From Radicibacter daui (GTDB lineage: Bacteria; Pseudomonadota; Alphaproteobacteria; Radicibacterales; Radicibacteraceae), in NCBI GenBank assembly GCA_030657355.1, contig CP131056.1, positions 496,001 to 560,000 of the forward strand: a DNA stretch of 64,000 bases, written 5' to 3'. The first letter of the stretch is position 1; each line of letters starts with the position of its first letter. The notes beneath the pieces were generated by a model. That model searched no databases. It saw nothing but the letters and a program-made list of their open reading frames with translations, and was not told the origin of the DNA. The position numbers and the translations under genes were made by a program. Below, piece by piece: positions 16,315-24,389 of the stretch.

Positions 16315-17010
16315 ATGTGGCGGCTGACCCAAGCGCGGCTGAGGCCGGGTTTTGTGAAGGCGTTTATTTTGTCTGCCGCTGATGAAGCAAAGGGACTGAC
16401 GACATTGAAAGAGCACTCGCCGGTCGATGTCGGGGTCTACCGGACCGGCATTCGTTTCCAGGGAACCTTGCCGGTTCCCGCAGGCCAGCCGCTCTGGGTC
16501 TTTGCCTATGGCTCGCTGATGTGGAACCCCGGCTTCACCTACGAAGAGGCGGTGCACGGCAAGCTTCGCGGTTATCATCGCCGTTTCTGCGTGCGCTCCA
16601 CTCACTATCGCGGCAGCCCGGAGGCGCCCGGTCTGGTGCTGGGGCTCGATGCCGGGGGTGCCTGCGAAGGGCTGGTCTACAAGGTCCCGCCGGAAGCGGT
16701 GGAAGAGACCGTCTCCTATCTCTATGAGCGCGAGATGATCGGCGATGTCTACCAGCCGATGTTGCTGCCGGTTCTGGCCGCCCATCACGGCAATCTGCGT
16801 GCCTACACCTTCGTCGTCCGCCCCGATGCGCCGGACTATTGCAACCTGCCGGAGGCGGAGTGCGCTGCCATTATCGCTGCGGCCGAGGGGCTGGCTGGCC
16901 GCAATCTGGATTATCTCGCCAACACCGTGCGCCACCTTGAAAAGCTGGGGGTTCCGGACCAGCAACTGCATGATTTGCTGGCGCTGGCGCGTGACCATCA
17001 CGCTCGCTGA
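16315..17010 (+). CDS. chaC: Gamma-glutamylcyclotransferase, ChaC type
   Basis: Enzyme of the ChaC family (231 aa, the same length as E. coli ChaC) that cleaves glutathione to 5-oxoproline and Cys-Gly in the cytosol. The signature substrate-binding loop WVFAYGSLMWNPGF starts near residue 61. The later LRGYHRRFCVRS, the catalytic-Glu region SYLYEREMIGDVYQP and the LDYLANTVRHLEKLG tail also match. The ATG at 16315 lacks a clear ribosome site; a TTG near 16405 after AAGGGA is an alternative that keeps the whole domain. It joins gloB and a GST in a stretch rich in glutathione genes. Confidence 0.92.
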   Translation: MWRLTQARLRPGFVKAFILSAADEAKGLTTLKEHSPVDVGVYRTGIRFQGTLPVPAGQPLWVFAYGSLMWNPGFTYEEAVHGKLRGYHRRFCVRSTHYRGSPEAPGLVLGLDAGGACEGLVYKVPPEAVEETVSYLYEREMIGDVYQPMLLPVLAAHHGNLRAYTFVVRPDAPDYCNLPEAECAAIIAAAEGLAGRNLDYLANTVRHLEKLGVPDQQLHDLLALARDHHAR

Positions 17011-17175
17011 TTCGGACCGGAAACCCCGTTACCGGGCGATGTTGCCCGCGTTCTCCACAGATTTTACCAATCTTTAAGGACGTAACGTATCTTATTGTTA
17101 ATAAAGAAAATTGGTGCCTTTTTCAGAATCGTATGGGCCGCATTGAGACTAGAAATCCCGACATTTTCCCCAGTT

Positions 17176-17184
17176 TTATCCACA
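17176..17184 (+). promoter_or_regulatory. Perfect DnaA-box match TTATCCACA
   Basis: It lies in the 240-bp gap between chaC and plsC. A one-mismatch relative (TTCTCCACA) is at 17051-17059. The DNA between them (about 17060-17130) is unusually AT-rich for this genome. A single perfect box can occur by chance, and no partner origin genes are seen here. Confidence 0.3.
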
Positions 17185-17250
17185 GGGGAGCGGCAAAGCT
17201 GTCAATCCTGTGTTGAGACAATTTTTTGACAAAGTTCTCCGCCGGCGGTT

Positions 17251-18015
17251 TCAGCCCGCGGACGCAAAGGCTTTCAGCCGCTCGGGGATCGCGGTTGCTG
17301 GCCCGCCAGCCTCCTGCACCAGCCTGTCGGTGGCATACTCGATCTGTGCCGCGAGCATGTCGTTCACCACGGCCTCGTCGAACCCCGGCTGGATCGGCGG
17401 CAGGATCTCGATGGTGATGGTGCCGCGGCGCTTGGTGTAGGCGTTGCGCCCCCAGTAAAGCCCGGAATTGAGGGCCACCGGCACCAGCGGCAGATTGAGC
17501 CCGCGGTAAAGGGCGCTTACGCCGGCCTTGTATTCTTTCCACACGCCGGGCGCCACACGGGTTCCTTGCGGGAAGATGGCGATGGGCCGGCCGGTTGCAA
17601 CAGCTTCCTTGGCCGAGCGCAGCATGGAGATGACGGCCGCCCGACCGCCCTTGCGGTCAACCGGGATCAGCTTTGCCTTGCGGGCGCACCATCCCCAGAT
17701 CGGCAGGCTCAAAAGCTCTTTCTTGATCACCACCGCCGGGTCGTCGATCAGCAGGTGCAGCTTCATCGTCTCCCAGGCGGACTGATGCTTGGCCGCAAGG
17801 ATACACGGGCCCTCGGGCAGGTTTTCCCGCCCGATCACGACATAATCGAGCCCCAGCAGCCATTTCTCGATCAGCGCCACATAGCGCAGATAAACCTGGA
17901 TGATCGACATCATCACGCCGCGCGGAAAGGCGAGCGTGGGCAGCAGGACGAGGCAGGTCAGCGCGGTGCCGCCGTAGAAGAACACATTGAAAAGCAGCGA
18001 GCGCAGGGCGTTCAT
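17251..18015 (-). CDS. plsC: 1-acyl-sn-glycerol-3-phosphate acyltransferase
   Basis: Membrane-associated acyltransferase (254 aa) making phosphatidic acid from lysophosphatidic acid and an acyl donor. The HX4D-type motif appears as KHQSAWET (His77 with Glu82 in place of Asp), a variant I associate with the alphaproteobacterial group. The FPQGTR motif is at 148-153 and VPVALNSGLYWGR follows. A hydrophobic N-terminal segment (about 8-32) anchors it. The start at 18015 gives MNALRSLLFNV; an in-frame ATG at 18021 is equally possible, and a much longer upstream extension is not protein-like. It is last in the ftsE-ftsX-ydcF-plsC run. Confidence 0.92.
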   Translation of the reverse strand: MNALRSLLFNVFFYGGTALTCLVLLPTLAFPRGVMMSIIQVYLRYVALIEKWLLGLDYVVIGRENLPEGPCILAAKHQSAWETMKLHLLIDDPAVVIKKELLSLPIWGWCARKAKLIPVDRKGGRAAVISMLRSAKEAVATGRPIAIFPQGTRVAPGVWKEYKAGVSALYRGLNLPLVPVALNSGLYWGRNAYTKRRGTITIEILPPIQPGFDEAVVNDMLAAQIEYATDRLVQEAGGPATAIPERLKAFASAG

Positions 18016-18064
18016 GGGCATCCGGTCCGGCGGCGTCCGGGAGCCTCGGCTCTCCGGGGGCGCA

Positions 18065-18724
18065 TTAGAGGGATTTGAGCAGGTGCTTGGGCAGCGCCAT
18101 TGCCCGGCGGAACCATGCCGGCCCCAGCGCCACCAGCAGCTTGTTATATTCGTTGACGAGCAGACGCAACGTGCCTTCATGGTTCCACCATTCGTCAAGC
18201 TCCAGCCCTTCCGGAGCGACCGGATAGGGCATCACGAAGACGTCCGGCAAGGTGCGCTCGAACTCCAGCATCGCCCGGCGCATATGGTAGTTCGCCGTTA
18301 CGATCCAGATCGAGTTGAAGCCGTTGTCCCGTACCCAGTCGCTGGCTTCGCGGGCATTTCCCTCGGTGTCCTGCGCCAGATAACCCAGATGGATGCAGCA
18401 GCCGACCAGTTCCTTTGGTACCTGGCGCGGGGCGAAGACCTCGCTGATGCTGCCCCCTCCGCCCACGCCGGAAATGAAGAGCTGGTCCGCCCGGTCATTT
18501 TCCAAAAGGTCGAGCCCGACCTGCAGCCGGTTGGTGCCTCCCGTCAGCACGACGATGGCATCGGTGGTGATGGTCGGGTTGGGCGCCTGGCGCTGGACGT
18601 CGGTGACGAACCACAGGAAACCGCCAGCCCAGCCGATCGCGGCAATGATGCAGGCAAGAAAAAGGGCGCGCAGCAGGGGCCAGCGCCGGCGTTCGGCTGT
18701 GTAGCGGTAGCGATTGCGTCTCAC
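18065..18724 (-). CDS. YdcF family (DUF218) membrane protein
   Basis: A 219-aa protein with a basic N-terminus, one membrane helix (about residues 19-41) and an extracytoplasmic DUF218 domain. Family motifs are clear: TTDAIVVLTGGTNRLQVGL, DQLFISGVGGG, EGNAREASDWV and IWIVTANYHMRRAMLEFER. DUF218 proteins of this type (ElyC, SanA, YdcF) act in envelope or peptidoglycan-precursor metabolism; the exact reaction is unknown. Its start overlaps the ftsX stop (ATGA at 18721-18724), so it is translationally coupled to the division transporter-like genes. A second DUF218 gene lies at about 22.4-23.1 kb. Confidence 0.88.
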   Translation of the reverse strand: MRRNRYRYTAERRRWPLLRALFLACIIAAIGWAGGFLWFVTDVQRQAPNPTITTDAIVVLTGGTNRLQVGLDLLENDRADQLFISGVGGGGSISEVFAPRQVPKELVGCCIHLGYLAQDTEGNAREASDWVRDNGFNSIWIVTANYHMRRAMLEFERTLPDVFVMPYPVAPEGLELDEWWNHEGTLRLLVNEYNKLLVALGPAWFRRAMALPKHLLKSL

Positions 18725-19599
18725 GGCAGGCGTTTCAGTGTTGCAAGGACGGTAAGGCGCGCGGTGAGCGCCGCGAAGAAGGTGGCCGCCAGCGGGACCA
18801 GCAGCAACCAGAGGCAGTCGGTTAGCGGCAGCGCCAGCCGGATCGGCAGCCCGCTTTGCGGACCGACGATGCGCTGGGCGGCAAACAGGGCGAGGACCGC
18901 CAGCACCAGCCCGGCAAGACCGCCGCGCGAGGCGTTGCCCGCGGCCGAGCGCTGGAACTGGCGCGCGATATAACGGTCGCTGGCGCCCATGATGTGCAGC
19001 AGTTCTACCGTGCTGCGGTTGAGCTGAAGTCCGGCCCGGACGGCAAAGATGACGGCCAGTATGGCTGTCAGGGCGATGAGGGCAAGCGCGCCGAAAGCCA
19101 GCGTCTGCACCGTCACCGCGGCCCGGGAGACTTCGCCCAGCCAGTTGCCGTGATCGTCGAGCACGCTGCCGGGTATCTCCGCATCCAGCCGCTGGCGCAG
19201 CAGCGCGACATTGAGCGACGTGCCGTCGGCCCGCACATCGACAAGGGTCGGCAAGGGCAGGTCGGAAAGGCTGGCATTGCTGCCGAGCCAGGGGGAAACG
19301 AGCTTTTCGCTCTCACTCTTTGGCAGGGCACGGGCGGCGGAAACGCCAGGCGTCTCGCGCAGCAGGTCGAGTGCCTGCCGCACGCGCTCATCCTGTCCCG
19401 GCTTGCCGGGAGCGAGCGGCAATATCTGGACGGTAAGGCTGCTGCCGAGCGCCTGTGACCAGCTGGAAGCGGCATTGCCCAGCACCAGGGCGAAGGCGAG
19501 GCTCATCACCCCCAGGAACACCATGAGCCCGGTGATCCAGGGCAGGAAACGAGAAGCGCTGTCGCGATGCAGCGGCAGATCATAGTGGATCTTCAGCAT
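18721..19599 (-). CDS. ftsX: Cell division protein FtsX
   Basis: Integral membrane partner of FtsE (292 aa). FtsEX forms an ABC-type complex that activates peptidoglycan hydrolases at the septum. The layout is typical: a first membrane helix at about 21-46, a periplasmic loop (about 47-160), then three helices near 165-190, 216-240 and 255-285 with the FtsX-domain segment LNRSTVELLHIMGASDRYIA. The start codon at 19599 shares its first base with the last base of the ftsE stop, so translation is coupled. Confidence 0.92.
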   Translation of the reverse strand: MLKIHYDLPLHRDSASRFLPWITGLMVFLGVMSLAFALVLGNAASSWSQALGSSLTVQILPLAPGKPGQDERVRQALDLLRETPGVSAARALPKSESEKLVSPWLGSNASLSDLPLPTLVDVRADGTSLNVALLRQRLDAEIPGSVLDDHGNWLGEVSRAAVTVQTLAFGALALIALTAILAVIFAVRAGLQLNRSTVELLHIMGASDRYIARQFQRSAAGNASRGGLAGLVLAVLALFAAQRIVGPQSGLPIRLALPLTDCLWLLLVPLAATFFAALTARLTVLATLKRLP

Positions 19600-20276
19600 C
19601 AGTAGGGCTTGGCTCCCGGCGGCAGGCGGTCGAGATGCCCGCCCTGCAGATGCAGGCGCGGATGGTTGAAGCGCTCGATAAGCGCCTCATTGTGAGTGGC
19701 GATCACGATGGTGGTGCCGAGGCGGTTAAGCTCCTCGAAGAGGTGCAAAAGCCGGGTGCCAATGCGGTCGTCGACATTGCCGGTCGGTTCGTCGGCAAGC
19801 AGCAGGCTCGGGCGGTTGATCACGGCGCGGGCGATGGCCACACGCTGCTGCTGGCCGCCGGAAAGGGTTGGCGGGCGGGCTTCCAGATGGTCACCCAGTC
19901 CAACCCAGCGCAGAAGTTCGCTCACATGCTCGCGGATCTGGTCCTCCCGCGCGCCGGCAAGGCGCAGCGGCAGCGCCACATTGTCGAGCGTCGAGAGATG
20001 GTCGATGAGGCGGAAATCCTGAAACACCACGCCGATACGCCGGCGCAGCAGGCTGAGCTCCGGGCGGCTCAGGCTGGAGATATCCTTGTCGAACAGGGTT
20101 ACGAGCCCGCGTGAGGGGCGGTGGGCAAGGTAAAGCAGGCGCAGCAGCGATGATTTGCCGGCGCCGGACGGGCCGGTCAGGAAGTGAAACGACCCCGGCG
20201 CCAGTTCAAAGGTTATGTCGCGCAGGACTTCCGGCCCACTGCCGTAGCGCATTCCCACGCTGTCGAAACGGATCAA
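19599..20276 (-). CDS. ftsE: Cell division ATP-binding protein FtsE
   Basis: ABC ATPase (225 aa) that drives FtsX in septal cell-wall hydrolysis. The Walker A GPSGAGKSS, signature [15 protein letters not shown], Walker B LLLADEPTGNVD and switch histidine IATHNE are all present. FtsE normally begins MIRFENVGMRYG; here the matching residues follow a TTG codon at 20276 preceded by AGGAAA, so I place the start there. An in-frame ATG at 20435 would add 53 residues that do not resemble FtsE. It is first in the four-gene run with ftsX, ydcF and plsC. Confidence 0.92.
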   Translation of the reverse strand: MIRFDSVGMRYGSGPEVLRDITFELAPGSFHFLTGPSGAGKSSLLRLLYLAHRPSRGLVTLFDKDISSLSRPELSLLRRRIGVVFQDFRLIDHLSTLDNVALPLRLAGAREDQIREHVSELLRWVGLGDHLEARPPTLSGGQQQRVAIARAVINRPSLLLADEPTGNVDDRIGTRLLHLFEELNRLGTTIVIATHNEALIERFNHPRLHLQGGHLDRLPPGAKPY

Positions 20277-20571
20277 ACCAGACTTTCCTGCTTCAGGGGG
20301 ACCTCGGCCGGCAATTTCCGGCGGCGGATGGCACCATCCCGCCCGGCAATGGCGAAATTGTGCCGCGGAGAATGCCATCTGGGGCGCCGTGCGTCCACCC
20401 GGCCCCATCAGGGGCCTGATCATCCGGTTGGGCACTTGCGGGCGTGGGCGCTGTTCCCTTGCCGGGGTCCGGCGCTGTCCCTATAACCGATCTATATTTG
20501 TTTCTTTCCCAAGGGCCTGCCTGTTTGCACCATCGGTGCCGGCCCCTGGTGCCGGAGGCTGTTTCGCTTTC

Positions 20572-21519
20572 ATGATCGTCCAGTGCCCCAACTGCTCGAC
20601 CCGGTACACCGTACCGGACGAAAGCCTCGGCGCGAGCGGGCGGACGGTGCGGTGCCATCGCTGCCATCATGTCTGGCGCCAGCCGCCGCCCGGAGCCGAT
20701 GCTGCCGGATATGACGAGGCTGCCCCCGAATATGAGGCCGCAGGCAATTACGGCTACGAAATGGACGAGGGCGAGGGTGCTGACGGGGCCTTCGGCGAAG
20801 AGTTCGATTTCGCCAGTTTCGTCACGGACGATGAGCCCGCTGCCCCGCCACCGCCGCTGCCCGGCCGCGCTGGCCGGCAGGAGCGCAAGAAGGGGCGCCG
20901 TGCAGGCAGCCTGTTGCGGCTCGGCTCCCCCATCGGCTGGGGCGCGCTGGTGCTTGTTCTGGTTCTCGTCGCGGGTGCCGGCTTCTTCCTGCGTCAGCAG
21001 GCGATCAACCTCTATCCACCGCTTGCCGTCCTTTATGACCGGCTGCATCTGCTGCCCGGCGCGCCGCCCCCCGGCCTTTCCATCCCGCCGGCACAGATTC
21101 GCATCTCCAGTGCCGATGGCGCGCGAGGGCACACGCTCACCGTCTCCGGCGAAATCCGCAATGCCGAGGATGCACCCGAACAGTCTGTGCCGGTCATCGG
21201 CGCCACCTTGCTCGATGCCGAAGGCAACGTGCTGCGAGACTGGCTGATCGAACCGATCCCTGACCGGATTGCTCCAGGTGGCTCTGCCTTCTTCCAGAGC
21301 GAGCTGGTCAACCCGCCCGAAGAGGCGGTGGATGTGTCCCTGCGCTTCACCGACAAGGCGGTGGGGCAGATGGCGGACGAGAGCAGCCATGGCGGTGCCG
21401 GGGAGCATGAAGCGTCGGCCATGGAAGAAAAGCCGGCTGGTGAGACCGGGCATGATGCCCCGGCTGAGGGCGGCCATGCTGCCCAGCCGGCGGGCGAGCA
21501 CGAGGCCCCTGCCCACTAA
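20572..21519 (+). CDS. Zinc-ribbon (MJ0042) DUF3426 membrane protein
   Basis: A 315-aa protein beginning with an MJ0042-type zinc finger (Cys5, Cys8, Cys28, Cys31). An acidic linker rich in Asp, Glu, Ala and Pro follows, then one membrane helix (about residues 123-142, VLVLVLVAGAGFF) and an extracytoplasmic DUF3426 domain (LTVSGEIRNAEDAPEQSVP). The last about 55 residues are low-complexity Ala/Glu/His. The function is unknown. Family members are often encoded next to ftsE, as here, where it is divergent and 295 bp away. A GGAGG lies 12 nt before the start. Confidence 0.85.
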   Translation: MIVQCPNCSTRYTVPDESLGASGRTVRCHRCHHVWRQPPPGADAAGYDEAAPEYEAAGNYGYEMDEGEGADGAFGEEFDFASFVTDDEPAAPPPPLPGRAGRQERKKGRRAGSLLRLGSPIGWGALVLVLVLVAGAGFFLRQQAINLYPPLAVLYDRLHLLPGAPPPGLSIPPAQIRISSADGARGHTLTVSGEIRNAEDAPEQSVPVIGATLLDAEGNVLRDWLIEPIPDRIAPGGSAFFQSELVNPPEEAVDVSLRFTDKAVGQMADESSHGGAGEHEASAMEEKPAGETGHDAPAEGGHAAQPAGEHEAPAH

Positions 21520-21552
21520 GGTAAAATGGCTCAGGGAAAGCCGAATTGGCCT

Positions 21553-22209
21553 TCAGGTGGCGTTTTCGCTGAGCGCCCGGGCCTGCGCCTCCAGCCACAG
21601 CGCCAGCTGCACGCGATTGGTGGTGTCGGTCAGGCGCAGCAATTTGTGCACCTCAACCTTGATGGTCGCCACGCTGGTGCCGATGCGCAGGGCGATATCG
21701 CTGTTGGGCAGACCGGCCGCCACGAGGCCGCAGATCAGCCATTGCCGCCGGCGCAGGCCGGTTTTTTCTGCGGCCAGCGCGTCGGTATTCTGCAAACCGT
21801 TACGACTGTCGGTCAGCAGGTCGAACCAGTTGAAGATCGTGCTTGCCGGAGCGGCGGCATCGACGATGGCGCTGACACCAAGGCCGGCGGCGATCACGCG
21901 CAGCCCCTGGGTTGGACGCAGCATCAGCCCGATTACCGGTACGGTGCCGGCGGCTATGGCCAGCCGCGCGAGAATGCCAAGGCCGGGGGCGGAGCCGTCC
22001 GTCGGGTCCACCAGCACGCAGTCGAACTTGCGTCCGGCGGCCAGCATACCCTCTGCCTGCCCGATGGAGCTGACGGATGTCACCTCAAGATCCGGTCGTC
22101 CTTCCGCCAGGCAGCGGAAGGCGTCATGGAACATCAAGGCACGATGTAGCACCAGGACATGTTGGGCTTTGGCACCACCTTGCATGGGCGGTTTTTCTCC
22201 GGAAGGCAT
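21553..22209 (-). CDS. LuxR-family regulator with a non-canonical receiver domain
   Basis: A 218-aa protein with a CheY-like fold (about 15-125) and a LuxR/NarL helix-turn-helix (about 150-210: LRRRQWLICGLVAAGLPNSD, then IALRIGTSVATIKVEVHKLL). The phospho-acceptor position looks kept (CVLVDPTDG). However, the acidic pair after beta-1 is replaced by His-Arg (VLVLHRALMFHD), and the conserved Lys near beta-5 is missing (AIVDAAAPAS). It is therefore unlikely to work as a normal phospho-switch. No sensor kinase is adjacent. The target is unknown. Confidence 0.8.
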   Translation of the reverse strand: MPSGEKPPMQGGAKAQHVLVLHRALMFHDAFRCLAEGRPDLEVTSVSSIGQAEGMLAAGRKFDCVLVDPTDGSAPGLGILARLAIAAGTVPVIGLMLRPTQGLRVIAAGLGVSAIVDAAAPASTIFNWFDLLTDSRNGLQNTDALAAEKTGLRRRQWLICGLVAAGLPNSDIALRIGTSVATIKVEVHKLLRLTDTTNRVQLALWLEAQARALSENAT

Positions 22210-22357
22210 ATGAATTTATGCTCCAGAGATACGCAGATCGATGCACCGCCGCCAATTTAGCCGGAGGTATAGGACATTTGATTAAAATATCCCTGCGGGT
22301 CGGCAACCCCATCCCATCGTCTATGCCGGCGGTGCAGGGGGATAGCGACAATCCGGA

Positions 22358-23140
22358 TCAGGGGGCTGGAAACAGCGCGTCGGTGCGGCCCAGCAGCCGG
22401 TAGGCGACAAGCCCGATCCATTCGCGCAGCGAGGCGGTCATCATGTCCAGATTGTCCGTCACGTCGTTCGTGCCGCCTTTGGGAAGCGTGCGGTAGTCTA
22501 CCGGATAGGCGCTCACAGGCCAGCCGGTCTGGCGGAAGATGCCGACGGTGCGCGGCATATGGATGGCCGAAGTCACCAGCAGCCAGTGCTCCCCCGGCTC
22601 CGGATGGACGATCCCGCGGGTGAATACGGCATTCTCGAAGGTGTTGCGCGAGTTGCGTTCGAAGATCACCCGGCCGGTGTCGAGCCCGACCTGCTCGAAA
22701 ACCTGGCGTGCCACATCCGCCTCGCGGATCCTGCCCGGGAATATCTGGGCGGAGCCGCCGGTAAAGACGAGCTTGGCCCGCGGGTAGTGGCGGGCAAGGG
22801 CGACGAACTCCGTCAGCCGTTCCGCCGCGCTGTTGAGGGCCGGCTGGCCGAAGGCCTCGGTGAGTGCCAGTCCCATGGAGCCGCCCAGTACGATGATGCC
22901 GTCGACCTTCTCCGGCAGGACCGTGACCTCGGGAAAACGGGCTTCCAGCGGCCTTGTTATCCAGTGCCCGACAGGCAGCAGAAAAACCGCCAGCATCAGG
23001 ATGCCGAGGCCGCAGAACAGCCTGAGGCCAGCCTTGCGGCTGCCAGCCAGCGTCAGGATTAATGCCAGCGTTTGCAGCGTCAGCAGGAGACCAAGTGGCT
23101 GGGCAACGAACCAGAAGAGCTTTGAGGCGATGAAGGTCAC
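22358..23140 (-). CDS. YdcF/ElyC family (DUF218) envelope protein
   Basis: A 260-aa membrane protein resembling ElyC in size and layout. Two N-terminal helices (about 8-30 and 36-58) are followed by a DUF218 domain (VDGIIVLGGSMGLALTEAFG, AKLVFTGGSAQIFPG, FERNSRNTFENAVFTRGI and HWLLVTSAIHMPRTVGIFR). ElyC acts in envelope biogenesis through undecaprenyl-lipid metabolism; the same role here is inference. I use a GTG start at 23140, where the hydrophobic helix begins; an ATG at 23242 would add 34 residues that look non-coding. It is divergent from the parvulin gene. Confidence 0.82.
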   Translation of the reverse strand: MTFIASKLFWFVAQPLGLLLTLQTLALILTLAGSRKAGLRLFCGLGILMLAVFLLPVGHWITRPLEARFPEVTVLPEKVDGIIVLGGSMGLALTEAFGQPALNSAAERLTEFVALARHYPRAKLVFTGGSAQIFPGRIREADVARQVFEQVGLDTGRVIFERNSRNTFENAVFTRGIVHPEPGEHWLLVTSAIHMPRTVGIFRQTGWPVSAYPVDYRTLPKGGTNDVTDNLDMMTASLREWIGLVAYRLLGRTDALFPAP

Positions 23141-23365
23141 GGGGAGCGGTAACCGGCGTGAAGAGTGTTGGGATGGGGCTTGCGGAACGGGCCGTCGCCA
23201 GCCTGCATTAGACTTGAGATCGCACCGCCTCTCAACCGCCAAGGCCTGCCGCTGTGCCGCAGGTCGCCTGTCCTTGCTCTAAAGGCCCGGGGCGTGCTTA
23301 ATCGCTCCCCGCGAAAGCATACCTTCAACAGGCCTTTGCCTTAACGGTCCAGCAGGAAGCCCTTC

Positions 23366-24226
23366 ATGTCGACCCTCTCCCCCCGCCGCGCCGCCGGCCT
23401 TTCCCTGATGGCCCTGGCCACGGGCCTGATGCTCATCGGCACGGCACCGGTGCGCGCCGACGACAAGGCGGCGGACGATCCCGTGGTTGCCACCGTCAAT
23501 GGCACGCAGATCCTGCGCTCTCAGGTGGTCGAGGAGATCCAGCAGATGGATCCGCGCGCCGCGCAGATGCCGCTGGAGATGATCTTCCCGCAGGCGCTGG
23601 ACTACACCGTCTCGCGCACGCTGCTGAAGCAGGCCGCCGACAAGGCCAAGCTCGACAACGATCCCGATGTGGTCAAGCGTCTCGCCGCCGCCAAGGAATC
23701 GGTGATGATGAGCGTCTATCTCGACCATGCCGTGCGCGCCAAGGTCAACGATGCCGCCGTCAAGGCCGCTTATGACGACTTCCTCAAGGCCAACCCGCCG
23801 GAGCCGGAAATCAAGGCCCGTCATATCCTTGTCGACAGCGAGGACAAGGCCAAGGACATCATCAAGCAGCTCAATGACGGCGCCGATTTTGCCGATCTTG
23901 CCAACAAGGACAGCAAGGATGGCAACGGCACGACCGGTGGCGATCTCGGCTGGTTCACGCACGACAAGATGGTGCCGGAATTTGCCGACGCTGCTTTCAA
24001 GATCGAGCCGGGCGCCTACAGCACCGAGCCGGTGAAGTCCCAGTTCGGCTGGCACGTCATCAAGGTCGAGGACAAGCGCATGACCGCCCAGCCGACGCTG
24101 GATGAGAAGCGTGACGAGCTTGAGCAGCAGCTGAGCCAGCAGGCGGTGCAGGACGTGCTCACCGATCTGCGCGGCGATGCCAAGATCGAGAAGTTCGACA
24201 GCAACGGCAAGCCCGTCGCCCAGTAA
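23366..24226 (+). CDS. Periplasmic parvulin-type peptidyl-prolyl isomerase
   Basis: Secreted folding factor of the PpiC/SurA-like group (286 aa). A signal peptide covers about residues 1-31 (ending APVRADD). An N-terminal helical chaperone-like region (VVATVNGTQILRSQVVEEI) precedes the parvulin domain at about 145-240, with IKARHILVDSEDKAKDI, GGDLGWFTHDKMVPEF and SQFGWHVIKVED. It would catalyse proline isomerisation in exported proteins. It stands alone, is divergent from the ElyC-like gene, and is followed by a strong terminator. Confidence 0.92.
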   Translation: MSTLSPRRAAGLSLMALATGLMLIGTAPVRADDKAADDPVVATVNGTQILRSQVVEEIQQMDPRAAQMPLEMIFPQALDYTVSRTLLKQAADKAKLDNDPDVVKRLAAAKESVMMSVYLDHAVRAKVNDAAVKAAYDDFLKANPPEPEIKARHILVDSEDKAKDIIKQLNDGADFADLANKDSKDGNGTTGGDLGWFTHDKMVPEFADAAFKIEPGAYSTEPVKSQFGWHVIKVEDKRMTAQPTLDEKRDELEQQLSQQAVQDVLTDLRGDAKIEKFDSNGKPVAQ

Positions 24227-24237
24227 GAGCTGACAGG

Positions 24238-24270
24238 AACCTCTCCCGTATTTTTCCCGGGAGAGGTTTT
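24238..24270 (+). terminator. Rho-independent terminator after the parvulin gene
   Basis: A perfect 11-bp stem (24238-24248 with 24258-24268) with a 9-nt loop and a short T run just after, 12 bp past the stop codon. Confidence 0.8.
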
Positions 24271-24389
24271 CTTGTCGCTTTTGGACGTTACAAGGGGATG
24301 GGCGGGCAGCGATGCCTTGCCCATCTTTCTTCATCTTGAAACCCTCTGGCGGCGCTGGCCGCCTGTTCATGACATAAGGATCGAGGTCG

